A program made the translations under genes and the position numbers. The notes under the pieces are model-generated. The model made no database searches, had not been told where the DNA came from, and saw nothing but the letters and a program-made list of their open reading frames with translations. A stretch of 64,000 bases of DNA, from assembly GCA_022829145.1 (NCBI GenBank), contig CM040749.1, positions 19,615,987-19,679,986 of the forward strand, given 5' to 3'. Positions 1 to 14,164 of the stretch are shown here, in pieces (position 1 is the stretch's first letter; every line of letters starts with the position of its first letter). This DNA is from Albula goreensis (lineage: Eukaryota > Chordata > Actinopteri > Albuliformes > Albulidae).

Positions 1-297
1 TGGAAAAGGAGCCTGATGCGGTTCCAGAGGCGCCGTTCAGATCAGCATTTCGGTGGTCAGAGCCAGGAAAGGGGGGGAACGACCTGAGACTGGTCCTGTG
101 TGACTGACAGAACTTTGTAAATATGCAATGGAATCTCCCAACTGTGTTGCAAGATGAGCGTTTCCCGTCCCTCCAATGTCCTGCCCTTGACTGGCTGTCC
201 CACTCTGTCCCCCCACAGATCATGTTATTTATGGTGTTCATTTAAAATTTTTGGCAGTGAAGAAATGCCCCTCTCTCTCCCCTTCTCTTTCTCACAG
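1..297. other. intronic sequence upstream of first visible dnajc17 exon
   Basis: Moderately GC-rich at the left edge. No exon joining in frame to 298 is recognisable. A second acceptor-like tract (ccccccacag, ending near 219) is present but leads to no coding match. Confidence 0.5.
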
Positions 298-347
298 GCA
301 CTGTGGGGGGAACGCGATCCAACAGCAACGTGACTCCAAAATTAAAA
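298..347 (+). CDS. dnajc17: dnajc17 internal exon (linker before RRM)
   Basis: Pyrimidine-rich tract and CAG acceptor at 295-297, donor gtaaga at 348. The exon starts with the last two bases of a split codon and ends in phase 0, reading ...[11 protein letters not shown], which joins directly to LKWNSS in the next exon, as in DNAJC17 (PKLKLKW). The upstream exon is not recognisable in 1-297. Confidence 0.85.
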
Positions 348-3300
348 GTAAGATCAAATTATTGCTACTAGGTTATGTGTGTCTTGGGTCTCGGGTAGGG
401 AAGGGGGAGAGAGAGGTCAGGTTTGGTGCCAATAGGGAAGGAAGCTGAGAAAAGGGAGAGGGCCTTTTTGTTTGTCACATTGATGTTCACATGTATATTA
501 ATCACGCATCTGTTGAGAGCGAGACATATTACTGGTCTGGAAGAACCTGCAAGGCATATCAGATATGAGGACAAAAATTCAAAAAACGTGCACCCTTAAT
601 GGATTTCTCTTTTATCTTTCATTTGTATTGTATCTGCTGTATCTGGTTTATTCTTTGCTTGTTCGGCATAATTCATTTGAAGAGCTGTAACCACATATCT
701 ATAATAACATACAAGTTTAATTCTATTTCCTCTTGAAAATATTTAGTTTCCCTGATGAAAGCACACAGGGGATGTTACCTAATGTGTTTATGTATTTAAT
801 CTTGTTGAAATTGCTGATAATCATCAAGCCTATCCCACAATGAATTATGTGATTTTTATGTTTTCAGTCAGGAAAATGAACACTAGGCTAGAGTATTAAG
901 AGTTAGTATTATATTACATACAAGCCTAAGTGAACATTAACTAACGTTCAAGATGTATCAGCATCTAGTGGTTAATGATTTACCACTGAAACACCTGATA
1001 TCCAGTGTCACTGTCAACTTTTACTAATATTGTAGATCGACTAAAAACAGGTTGCCTAAATGTTTTTGTCTTCCCTTCCATGGTTTTTTTTTCAATCTGT
1101 CCAAAAGGAGTGAGGCTTTTTGGATTTGCCAAATCTGTAGGGCCTGAGCCAGTCACTGTTTTGACTAAATCCGTATTTAAATATTGAAATCCTTCTCATC
1201 CAGTCTGTACTAGGGAGTACAAGTTTTACTTTACATCCTTTTTCATAGCCCAGCTGAACACCCCCAGTAATTTCCTAACTTGTGAGCCATGAAGATTTAA
1301 CAAAATTTTCCCTATATGTCAGGAAGCAGAGACATGGAGTGAGGGGAGTTATTAGCAGTTGTCTCCCTTTCAGAGAACAGAGAGCTGGCAGGGTTTCAGA
1401 CATTCGGTCCCAATGAAGGGGCTCCTTCATTCTAATCAGTAATATCTGTAAAGCAAAACAAATTTTGCACCAAAAATCATTGTTTTCAGCAGCTCTTGTC
1501 ATAATAGCGCTGTCACTATTCCTAACAGTCTGACTAAGCAAAACACTGCAGCCAGTGCTATTTATGTGGTACCTGATGTACATTGTTATTGGAATCTGGT
1601 GTGTTTTAATTGTGCTCACACTATAAATAAATCATGTTATATAAGTGGCTAGGTGATATTGATTTTTTTCTTTTCTGAATTTCTCTGCCTGTTCAAGTTT
1701 TCATTGCATGCATTCATGCAGGTATTTCTGTTATAAAATGCTGGCTCTTGGAACTAGCAAAACAGAAAGGAATGATTTTGAGAAATGCTTGTGAAAGGAA
1801 TTTTTGTGAGGTGGAAAACAAATAAGACAAAAGGCCAGTCAGGAATGGTGCCATTTTGTGCTCTTGAATTGTCAAGTGGTCTTAAAAAATTATTTATTAT
1901 GAGGATAACTGTGACGAAAGTGGAAATTGATGAGAACCATCCACTTATAGCCCAAAATTTGGGGAATTTTTGACAAGGGCATGTGAAATATGATGTCTGA
2001 CTATATTGCTTTTTTAGTTTGAGTGTTTGTTTTTGTTCTAAAATCTTTCTATTATTTGCGGTTTGAGAGTTTGGTTTTACTCTCAAATGAACTGTAAAAT
2101 GTGGGCAGTGCCAGGGAACACAAATTTTAAACTTCTTTTCAAGTTGTTTAGACTACAATTAATCTATATGCAAGCGATGTACAGCACCGGACCAAAATCT
2201 GGGTATCACCCAAGCACTGTTCTGCCTTGTCAGATGATTAATTGGGTACGAAGTTATTGTGGAGGAGAAGTGGACAGCTTGGGAATGGGGAAAGTCTTTT
2301 TTTTTTTTTTTTTCCAAATAATGGCTCTTGTAGAAATTGTAGAGACAGGCAATTCCCAGAAACTGTTGCTCTGACAGTGAACAGAGAGCTGGACTTGGGC
2401 TTGTCATCACTGCTCCCCATTTATAATACTGTCCAAGACTGTTAGGGAGAGAAGGTCTTGACCACACTGTTTAATGTGTGTAATGAATTCATTACAGAGC
2501 AATGATTGAGGCAAAAATTAAAATGTAAAGCCACCTTTTTTCAGTGAGACAGTGTAAGTAGGATGTTATTCACAGGTTACCAGTTTAAGAATGCTGATTG
2601 TGTCCTTAATGGGGTCATAGAAAAGTCATAGAAAATTGTATGGGCAACCTGGAAAGCTGAAAGTTTCAAATTTTTTTTGTTTGTGCTGTGTTTTTGTTTT
2701 GTCTGGACCCTCAGCCAGAAGGGGCTCTAGCGCTCAGTCAAGATGTTAGAGAGAATGGGCTCTGGGTGGTTCACACTGTAAACATACCTGTTCTCTAAGT
2801 AAAGAGTTAATCCTGCCATGTGGAGTTTGAGTCACAGTCGCACTATTGCCAGCTATGACCGTAGATCTGCATTGTTAAGGCAACAGCTGGCCCAGTATTG
2901 TAGGGATAAATGGGAGTAAGCTGGCTAGTTCCATCGTCTTGCTGCTCTCTAGCGGACATGCCTGGTCAGGCTGGGCACCTGCAGATGCACAAACTGAGAA
3001 AATGGAGGCCTCGCAATGTTCTGAGGACGGCAGAGTATGATTGGTGGTATGTTTTCAGTGTGTAAAATGCCATAGTTCTTGTCACATCTATCAAAGGAGT
3101 CACATGCTTGACCTCCACCTGAAGCTGGCAGGTCTGGTCGCCTCTGGAGATCAACAAAACTGGTTGTATTCAGGCTGGGGAAGAATGGGAAAAGCAAAAA
3201 AATGTATACATATATAGTTTAGGGAGTCATCACAGAAGTAGATACTAACAAGTTAATGATTTTCATTCTAAAGCTTGAGTATTGCTATTGTATTGCAAGG

Positions 3301-6300
3301 ATGTAAGAAGACTGGTAGCATGCCAGACCCCTCTCTTCATTTCATGCACAGATTAACGTGCTACATTTTGGCTTCTCCCCAATTTTTCCTTGCAATTCAT
3401 TATGCATGATGAGCACAGAGGGCTGACCACAAATACAAATCATTCATGGTCTTAAACTTCCTCAGAAATGTTTTCCAGTGCTTTAAAACCTTACAATAAC
3501 TCTGAGAATGTAAATTAAAAAACAGCACAGAAGGCACCATTGTATAGGGTACAATACAATGCGATTTAAAATTTCCATTGTATAGGGTACAATAATTTAT
3601 GACACATTTAGCAGCTGGAGACCCCTGAGAAGTTTTCCTCACTGACTTCCTGTCTACCTACCACTACAAAAACTATTCTATTTTTGATATTCAGTGTTTG
3701 TTTTTATGTGTGGTTAATGATATCCTAAAATTCATATTTTAGAAGTTCAAAGTATTTACAACAAGACAAGACCCAGCTTAGTGTGCAGTGGGAGACTAAA
3801 TATGCATCTTAGTTAAATAGTTGTATTTATGCTTTCAAGTGACTGAGGATTGTACTTAAAGAATGAAAAACAAAGTGACTTGTGACTTTTAACTTGCACT
3901 TTGAACAGCCATTGAACAGTGAATTCTGGGCTTTGCATTAGTATTACTACCCTGAATGTGGTTTAAAAAAACTACGCAAGTAATTTACATTGTAATCTTT
4001 TACAAGTTGTACTTAGGTTTCACCATGGATGTGTGCTGTAGTAAAGATAAGGAATAAGAAACTATTTAAGATTAGATTTTTTCGAAGTTTCCCTTTAAAC
4101 TCATGTCTCTGTTTTTTGTTATTGAGAAATATGTGATGTGTTGCAGGTGAGTCAGAAAGTTGTTATTGGTCCAGACCCCCGTATTAATTTTAGACCCTGC
4201 ACTCTCTCGCACGTAAAGCTAAATGTAAATTGACTGCAGGTCTCTAAGGTGGTGGTGGGTGCGCTCCAAGACCTTGTAAAAGCTCCCCTCGAGCACTACT
4301 CTTTGGCCCAAAACTGGTCCCATTCCGTGTTAATCTATCCGTGTCATCATAGAGAAGCTCTGTGCCAATATGTTTTTGCATTGCTGGTACAGCCGCACTC
4401 CAGTTAACCCCTTCCGTCATTTTTCACACTATACTTTTTTGCTGACCACATATTCACTCCCCAGCACACCATGAGGTTTGTCCATTTTATGTATTGCTGA
4501 TGCATGAAGTCAATATATTTTTTCTAGATGCTTCATGGTAGGTAAGTTGCAGGGGTAATGCAGCAATGGAAAACTTTGTATTCAAACCCATGTCCGTAGC
4601 CATCTCTTTGTTAATGAATGTAATTTTCTTTTTCAGTTGAAGTGGAATAGTTCTAAGGAGGATGAAACAAATGGTGGCTACTCTCAAGACATTCTTTTCA
4701 GCCTTTTGCAAAAGGTGAGTATTTTGAAATTGAGGGAAACAGTTAGCTAAATTTGAATGATCAAAGAATAGTTGCTCAGCTAATACGCTATCACTCTTAA
4801 ACTCACTGAAATCACATCCTGTCACCCCTGAAAGTCAAACAAGTCATTGAATAACACAGTAAGCTTTTGGTAGGCAGTATTCTTTTCCCCAGTTTGTTGT
4901 CTCCAACTGTGCCTTGACTTGCTATTGCACTAGCCACACAAAGAGCACTGCAGTTGAGCACCCACCTGGGAGAACTGCAAATGATTTTTGACACTAGAGG
5001 TACTACAGGAGACCTAGCACAGAAGGAAGAGAGGTGTATATGTTCACTGATGACAACTCATAGACTGTGATTCCTGATAATTGATGAATACCTGACATTT
5101 AGCAGGGAGGAATGAGTATGGTAGAGGCTTTTGGGTTATAGGGGCCTAGCTTTTTGCCTAGTATGTTTCTGATTGCACCACTTTTCAGCAGAAAAATGAT
5201 TACATGTGTTCACTATGAGGTTTTGAATGTAGTGCTGAACTGATAGTTAGGTTAATTGTGTCCCCTGAATATGGACGACCTGCCTCACATGTAATGAAGC
5301 CTGTCTGTGGTCCAGTGCCGTGTGAAGGCCTGCATGACGTCAACATTTTAGAACGTTTTATTTTCCCCCTTGTGCGAGTGCCATTAAGTTTTGTTGCAGT
5401 GAAAGTGCTGAGGGCAAAGTACTGCCCTCTTAATGTAGGGCACGCCATTGTTAGTGCCCTGTTAACGGGTGGGTTTAGCAGCGCCTGGGGAGCTGCTAGG
5501 AAATGTGCTCTTCTCATGCAACGTTGTACCACCTCGAACATAGACCTAGTTATGAGCAGAAATAGCAGGGAAAAGATTTTCACAGGAATTTGGGCAAGCC
5601 AAATGCAGTTGTACTGGTATCCAAAAGGGCAAAATTGCAATCCTCCGCTTGCCTGTATGCTATCAGCTGGGAACATCATCATGGACATGGGAAGCTGGGT
5701 CAAAGGATTGTTGGAAAATTAATGTAGGGCTAGTTTTTTGGCCAATGAAAACAAAATGACCAAAACATTTTTATTTAAAAAGAACCCCTAAAAAGCATCA
5801 GCAGTAGAGGGCCACTGCAGGTAACACTGGCTCCCATAAGGGAAAGACACCGCAGTAGACTCTCACAGACTGTGAACGCTGAGGTAAAAAAAACAGAACC
5901 ATACAGATATTTGGAAATGTGAAATAGCCTGTGGAGACTCCTTTTGTCACTTTTGGCAGGATGTAGGATTCCTGTGTCTCCATTTGCATTCCAGGCCTGC
6001 CCTTTTCCCAGAGACTAAGAGAACCATAGCTCCTCTGGTGTTTTGGATTGCTTGTATTTTCTGAAGGGTACAGAAACATAGGCTGGCCTCCATGCAGGAT
6101 ATATGAATGTGCCTCCCATTGCAGGTGACACCTAAAAGCCATCTTCTATAATGAACTGGGCAAAGCCATTGTTTTAACTAGCTGTGTATTCTCTCATGAC
6201 ATGAGTCAGTAGTTTATATATAATTTGCACAGCTGAGAAGGATCATCTTTTACAGCAGAGGCTCGGTCGAACTTAAATTGCAAATCGTAACATCCCTCAT

Positions 6301-9300
6301 CCAGGTCAAGAGGTGACAGGTCACCTTGGGCCAGAATGTTCCCTCCCCACCTCCCTGTTCCAAGTTCTGTTGGCAGGGATTGGAAGAAAGGTCACAGTTA
6401 ATTTCATTGTGTATTTTTTTTTTATCACATTCTCTCCATGGAGCTAAATGAACTGATGAGGTCAAGTTGACCATTTTAAAAGAGCCATCACTGCTCTTCA
6501 GCACAGAGCATCTCGAACTTGGCCTGGACTGGCCATATCTCTATAATGTTAAGTAGCTTCCTGGACCCCATTCAGATCCTGACACAACCTTGTTGATTAG
6601 TTAGGGAAAAAATGATAATTGGCAGTGCCTTTGAGATGTGTCCGAGGCATTTTAGGGGTGTAATGCTCCACACCTGACCCTGTGGTTATGCTCCACCAAC
6701 TTATGGAGGTCCTGTGAGACTGATTAAAACTTATAGCAAAGCTCCACATGACAAACAGCAATATTGCTTGGAGTTAGCTTTCCGTAATGTAATATCACAG
6801 ACATAGCTCATAAAGAGCTCCTATCTGCTCTTGTCAGCTGTGCTAGACCAAACTGTCATGGAAAAATAGAAAAAAGCATTTGTTTTTGGACTCATCACTG
6901 CTGCCTGCTCTTAGGAGTAACTTAGTTAATGTTTTTTTTTTTTTTTTATCACACAAATCATTAAAAAAAGAAACACGCTCCCTTATTATAAATAATGCCA
7001 AAGTCATTTCATTTGTGAAAGGCAATTTCTTCTGTGCCCCAAACCGGACAATATCAAATATTTTGCTTTTTTCCAAATACATTGAAAATGCAAGCTTTTT
7101 ACTGATGGAAAAAGCTACATCTCTGTTTTTGTTTTCCAGTATGGTGATGTGCTAAATGTCCTGATTTCCAGAAAGAAGAGGGGAAGTGCAGTTGCAGAAT
7201 TTGCAACAGTGAAAGGAGCAGTAAGTAACCCTGTATTTTGCAATGGATTCTTTTGCAGACCAAAAACGCATCGACCAAAATAACCCATTTGTAAAGCTTT
7301 TAATTCTTAATTCTCTAAGCTTAAATTCTTCCTACTTTTGTTCTTGAGAACAGTTCCTACTGAAACCAACATCGGATTCATGAAGCATGCACAGACCTTG
7401 AATTTGTGTGTACCCCAGGTGTATCAGATGATGAAGGTTCATAAATTGAATTTGTGTGCATGTTCATGTTGATTTACATAAGGTAAAGTGCTAGTAATCC
7501 CTTAAAAGGCATTCCAACTTCAGATTCATGTATGAACATAGAGAGATGGGAGAAATAAAAATGGTACCTGGAGACATGGAGTTCCCAAAGCACAATGAGA
7601 AAAGTAATCCAAAAAAAGAAAATACAACATCGATAAGTAGTGGGTTTGGCAGCGTGCCTGTGGTTTCTTGCATACCAACACTTTCATGAATAAGAAAGAA
7701 TGTTTTGCTGACCCAATTAATTCAATCCGCATTCTATGTCTGTTAATTGGGTTAATATCAAATTAGGATAGTCAGTCAGTCAGGATCACCAAATAATCAT
7801 TATACAAAGAAAGTATCTTCAACACATGTCTTTATTTCAAAAGGCATTGGTTTCGATTGTACCAAACTACAAATTCAAATCAGAAAAATTAAAAATTCTA
7901 GAACGTTCATAAGCACAGTTCATGATCAAATCTGGTTGTGTGCATGTTTCACAAATGAGGTCCAATTTTATGTACAAGAACATTAACACTGTCCACATTG
8001 TAAGAAATCCTGGAGTCACTCTAGGGCAAATGAAAGCAAAGAGCCCTCTTTTAATGTGAACCAGTGGATATTCTCTAAAGAGAACTCATTGTTCTGATAT
8101 GTCAAAAGGTTTGATCTGTTTTGTCGTTGTTTATGGTTTGTTGTGGGCTTTGCTGTCCTGTGTGGTTACCCTTGAGAGAACATGCCTGCAGTCTGGAGGG
8201 ACCAGGTTTGGAGAGTGTGGTTACTGTCTGGAGCTCTTAGGGACTCCATACAGCTGCGGGGTGGTGGCTAGCAAAAGTTCATTGCACGTGTGTAGTGATA
8301 TTGTTTGTGCTCTTGTTTCAATGCTTGATATGGTTGGCAGCTTTGTGCTTGAATGAGAAGCTAACTTGAGTTTTTTGGGTTTTTTTTCAAGGAATTGGCA
8401 TATAAAAATGAAATGGGCTTGATGGGAAATCCCCTGAAAATCTCATGGCTCGAGGGAGAGCCTGTAGCCCCAGCACCAGTGTTGCACAGCCATGGGACAG
8501 ATAGCCCATCTCAACCAGTCCAGGTAACCTAACCAAGAGAGATTAACACTGGCACTATAATGTTTTGCCTACATTCTCACTCCTTGTTCTATTTTTCTCT
8601 ATGCCAGATTGATGCATTGCAAAAGACTAGAATTGAGTATCCCACAGATCTGACTTCCAAACCAAATAACATTTTCTGAAAGCCTTCCACCATTGAGAAA
8701 TATGTAAACATGTAGGGATTTATTTCCGTATCTGTGTGCAAATATTGTCCCAGCCCTTTTTCTCCTCTCATCTGGGCCTGGACAAAATGTTTGCTTTGGG
8801 TGGGCTTAAATTAGTTTGCCTTGGAATGGGCCTCTCTTCACCCACTGGCCCCTGCCCTCCTTTCACAAAGTGCTTTCGGCAGGCAAGCTGACAGCAGTGA
8901 GAATGCTGGAGGGGCCTAGCAGGCATGAAACATGAAGTGGCCTGACTCGCCGACTGACGCCTCCTGACTCACCCATTGACAACCCACAGTCCCCTCCCCC
9001 AACCCCAGCCCACACTTTGCCATGCCACATAGGTGCCTCAGAATCTGCTGTGGTGTGATACAGCCTGGGAATTATCACTAAAGAATCTCGTGCAGAAAAG
9101 AGGAAACTCACATGTGGAATTGTTTCAGGAATATGGGAGGAATGCTAGTTTAAATGAGCAGTGGTGGGAGGTGGATGTTTGGAAGGGGGGAGTGTGGTTT
9201 GGAGGATGGCTTGCACAATCACAGCTTTTAAATTGGCTTCATGTGATTCTCAATATGTTGAAGGCCCTCTGCCTTACCATGTCGTTGGAGATGGACCAGT

Positions 9301-10591
9301 GTGGGTATCAGTATAGTCAGTGGAGAAACAGGAAAACCAAAAGGTGGAGTGGGCAACTCTCAAGCTGTATTCTGCACTAACCACTATCTCTTTCTCAATT
9401 TTCTTTCAATTCTGAGTTCCTGTTGATGCAGCAATCAGTGCCACATGAATTTCACTCCAATACAAAGCCTGTCCACAGCCCTTTGTTACCCCCTTTCCAC
9501 CAACGTAAACTAGGTGCTAGTTCCAAGCTGGTGCTAGTGCCAGTGCAACTGCACCGCCTGTGCCTCTTGCATAATTTTTTTTAGCATTCCAGCAAAAAAA
9601 GGGCTACTGATAAACTCAGTTGTCAACAATAATGCAATTCCTATCCAATAGGTACATTTCATACACATGTGGATGGAATTGAAATGTTATTAATATACCG
9701 ATGTATATAATGTGTATATTTTATTGTGTATTGTATAAATTAACTGTAAAACACTCAACTGTTAGCTGCATTGCTAATTTCCTTTTTAACTACAGTGTCA
9801 CCATACAGGGCTTATTTAACTAGGTTTAGCTATGCTAAACTAAGCACATAGCTTTCTGAGCTATGAAAACTTCCTTAGCTAGGAGTTTTATAATGGTGAA
9901 AAGGTACAACGTGAATTAGCACATACGTACGCCAGTGTCAAAGTGCACTAACATGTCACAGCGTTACAGCATAACAAATGTAATGCTGGGGGTGAAACAT
10001 CATATTGCCGACGGAAGCAGAAATAGGGGGTCGCAGAATGTGCAGTTATAGGTGTAACTTATTCACGTTGTGCCCGCGGCAGTACAGTTACACCGGTTCT
10101 GAACTGGCCTTCGAACTTCCTTGGTGGAAAAGGGGTTTGTGTTTTAACTCTTGGGGCTGATGTACGAAGCTACAGCTGGAAAATGGATCAGAACAATAAG
10201 TCTCAATGCTCTTAAAAAAAAAAAAACTTGTTCACTGTTGTAGCTTTGGGATTTGCCATTGTAATTGCATCAAGTTTTTTATTTCAGTAGATTATATTGT
10301 TTTACAGATTATAAATACAGGTTGCTCCATCTGTTTTTGAGCGTTTTAAAGAAAAAAATGAACACACCATTATATCTAGGTCATTTTCACATTAGACCTG
10401 TGTGAGAAAGCTTGATCTGAGCAGGCCCTCATAATATAATAGGGTCCAGCAATATTAGTAATGGAGTCCCACACCTGGCTTTGAGGTCGATCAGGGAAAC
10501 CTAGGAGGTCCCGGTCGCCCTGTGGAATTCCAAAACACCAGAGCTCTCTCTTCCACACACCATCTGCGATCACCAAGGAGTGGGACAAAGA

Positions 10592-10629
<38 letters not shown>

Positions 10630-13600
10630 TCATCAATCCATTTTCAGTGCTAGGATAACAGGATACAACCAGGGCTGAGGGAGAAGAGTTTGCTCACTTT
10701 TCTTCCCATTCTCTTAATTAGGAGATGTAGCTCTGGAGGCAGGGGATCCACAGCAGCTGTAGCTGAGCCTTGAGTTACATTGCAGTGAGCCTGATTTACC
10801 ACCATGCTCACAGGTCCATGAGTGGAGTGCGTGCTATAGCGGGTAACCCATGCTGTTCAGAGACTGATAGAGAGATCATCATGAAGACCACTGCTGACAG
10901 AGCTCCCATGTCTTTCCCTTGATGGTTTTTAATTATTACCCAGGAGAAGGCCCATCTAGAGAGAATTTACAGTGACTGAAAATAGTCTGCAGTACATTCC
11001 CTAGTAATCCATATTTAGTTTCTAAAAAATAAATTAAAAATGTTATACAGTTAGGTTCTTACTTCACCACAATACTATGTTGTACTTATTGTATTAAAAG
11101 TAAGGAATTGAGATGGTACAGGCTATGGTCTCACAGTTCAACACAGCCTTTTTTTGGAAATGTCCCATTGAACGCAGTCCCATTACTTTACCCAGTGAGA
11201 GCAGTTGCAGTATTACTTTGGTTACTTGGAAGCTGCTTCTTAGATATGCATTGGTGTCTGTCTGGCCAGAAGCAAAGAAATCCAATGGATGCTGCCCATG
11301 TCAACAAATATGGCAGTATAATTCACAGTCATGTGCTCATTCCAGTTAATAAATCTGGACTTAACTGCCCTGGCCCTTCCTCATAAACAGAGAACAGGGC
11401 CAGTAAGACTGTGTAACATGGAAAGTCTTCAGATAAAATAACATTAATGATATACTTGATCATCAGAGTGGTGATAAAAAAAATTGACAGAGTGAGTACA
11501 TTTACCTTTTGTAATAAGATTTAGAGCTTCTGAAATTCTCAAGCTTTAGAGATCATTGAAAGTCAGGCAGTAATACATATTCTTTAGCCCTTGAATTTGT
11601 ACTTCCTGAAATTGTGGAATTCTAGCTCCCAGCTGTGGCCTCCTGGGTGATATGTGTCCCAGCCACACCTGCAGCACATTCACCCTTTCACAACCCCAGT
11701 ATACCATAAATCACTTTATCCCCAATGTTAGATATAACACTCTTTATATTAACACTTCACAATTTGAGAGTATTTCTTTCAAGAGTGGGTAACAATGGAA
11801 CACTAAATCAGGATTTCTGGAACTCCAATCTAATAGTTTGGCTGAACTACATTATATAGTCCAGACGTATAACAGGGTCTGGGGCACCTTTCATTATGAA
11901 ATCCCATCCAGTCCTATTTTAGTTCTAGGTTTTAATGAAGAGTACTTAACTTTCAACATTAATTTGCAGATTTAGACGTGTAAGCAACCCATGCTTTTCA
12001 CAGCTGTTGCATACTTTCTGTGAGGATTCTGGCAGTAATAATGAGAGACATAATGAACGGTGGGAAGGTTTGGGGGGTTGGGGGGGTGGATTGTTTGGGG
12101 TGTGTCTGCAGTGGCAATCACTATCATTTCATTTATCTTAGATTTACTTGGACTGAGAAGGAAAGACCATGAACCATAGAGGGCAAGTTGTTGTAAGGAT
12201 TTGCACTGTGGAATCCCAGAGGGCCTTTGCGATTGAATGGTCCAGGTGCATGGCAGGAGAGGGGTGAATGAATGACCCCCCTGTGGGGTGCATGGAGGTT
12301 TAACTGCTGAATCTCACATTTTTTAGACAGGAGCACAATTCAGTACAGTTATGCCCCACTGATGGTTGAGAAGTACATTCAGATTCAGAAAAAACATTGT
12401 TTTGATTGGAATTATTCAGTTATGGAGATTGCAGTTTTTTTTTTTTTTTACATTACTTGTAAAAAGAAAAACCTATTTTATTCTGTAAACACATACATTT
12501 AAGAATGAGGTAAAATCTGGTAGATGCATTTTGTTCTGCTATCCACTGTTTCAAATACCAGTTTGAGGAATCTGTTTCTGCAAAGCAAACCCTGGCTGAA
12601 ACTGGGTTCCAGTGTAAATATAAATAAAATATTTCCAGTAGCAATAGTTTTGATTGTCAGTGTCAGTCACAACAAAAAATGTTTTAGTTGTCAGTTTTAG
12701 TTGTCAGTTCAAAAAGCAATGTAAGGTAAGACAACAAAATTTGAAAATGTATATGTGTATATTTTTTGTACTTTGCTGTATTCTGTTGTATGATAGCAAG
12801 TTGGAATTTAGGGAAAGTGGTACCAGATGTGCCGGCGCATGTCGCAATTTAAAATGTCTGGCTAGTCACACAGGGCCAAGATAATTTGTCTTTCAATTAC
12901 AGTCTCTTTGTTCCTCATATCAACTGTATGCTTTTCAGTAGTTGTTAAGCATAACTTTACACTCCTAATGCACCTGGGAGCAGGCTGCCATTCTGTTGAT
13001 GATGATATGTAGTGGTCCAAGGACAGGTCAGGCCCATTTATGTCTGACAGCAATGGAAGTGATCAGGTAGGTGCCTGCACTTCCAGAGGTCACATCCCCC
13101 CTCATAAAACTCGTTTGGTCGTGACTGTGGGAACGATGGTGGAGATCTCCTATGGATCTGCACTGCATGTTTGCTGATGACAGAATGCTAACTGCTAATG
13201 CATTGTGGGTGGGCAATGTACATCAGAACCAGGTGAAACAAGAGAGGGTAAGAGGACCAAGAAAGAGCTGAGAGGCCCAGATCAGGCAAGAATAGGCCCC
13301 AAATCCAAGGGTCCCCACAATCATGCTGCGCAGGACAAAGGAGTCATTAGCCATGAAAATAAGCTCACTTCTAGGTTGTAAGCCACAGCTCTGGTTAACT
13401 GTTGTATCATTGATCATGCTAATATTCTTGGCAGCACTTTAGAGTTGAAGATGAAAGTCTGATGGTAGGGTAATAAGGAATAAAGAAGCAGAAGAGAATA
13501 ATAGCCTTTGGTAAAACTTTTGGTCAGTCTGTCATCACTGTTGTTGATTTACATGTCTACCATTTCTTAGTTGGATACTTTTAAATAGAAAGGTATCCAT

Positions 13601-14127
13601 TCTTAGTTCCTTGTTTTAAGTGTTGTTTCAAAATAACTTATTACTAATTACTACAAAATAACTGTTTGCCATCAGTTTAACAGCTTATCCAAACGAAAAC
13701 ATGTCGGTCTTGATATTCCGGGGTGCGGCAGTGTAAAATGCAATTGGATACAAATGCGTTTAGCCAGGAGTAGAAATCTCACAATCTCTGCAGACACATA
13801 TATGAGTGAGAGTGGTAGTGAGTGTAGTAAAGATATGATATTTTCCTGGCCAGTAGAGATGCAGATGTAGTCCACACTTACATGCAGTCACCACCTTTGT
13901 TTTATGTGGGCCAGCCAGGCAGTTTGGAAATGGTTGCTTTTGGATGCAGTGGTGGAGACAATAACACATTTTGTACTTGATAATCTGTTTTTGTACAGTC
14001 TGTCTGTTTCAATTGAACCCCTGAATGTTAGACCTGATAAAACAGCATGTAATCAAATTAAGGAAAGAGAACTGTTTTCAGTCTCTTCATTTAAAGCATT
14101 CCCTTTTCCTTTTCCCCTCATTTTCAA

Positions 14128-14164
<37 letters not shown>

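Larger units (their letters stand above)
348..4636. other. dnajc17 intron
   Basis: 4.3-kb intron. It holds a SINE-family copy (2757-3170), a T run near 2298-2313, a 19-bp direct repeat at 3537/3575 and otherwise AT-rich unique-looking sequence. No coding region is supported. Confidence 0.7.

Noticed and set aside
5200-5722. Overlapping open frames on both strands (154 and 167 codons)
   Set aside because: No recognisable motif in either; intronic; openness on both strands suggests locally few stop triplets, not selection.
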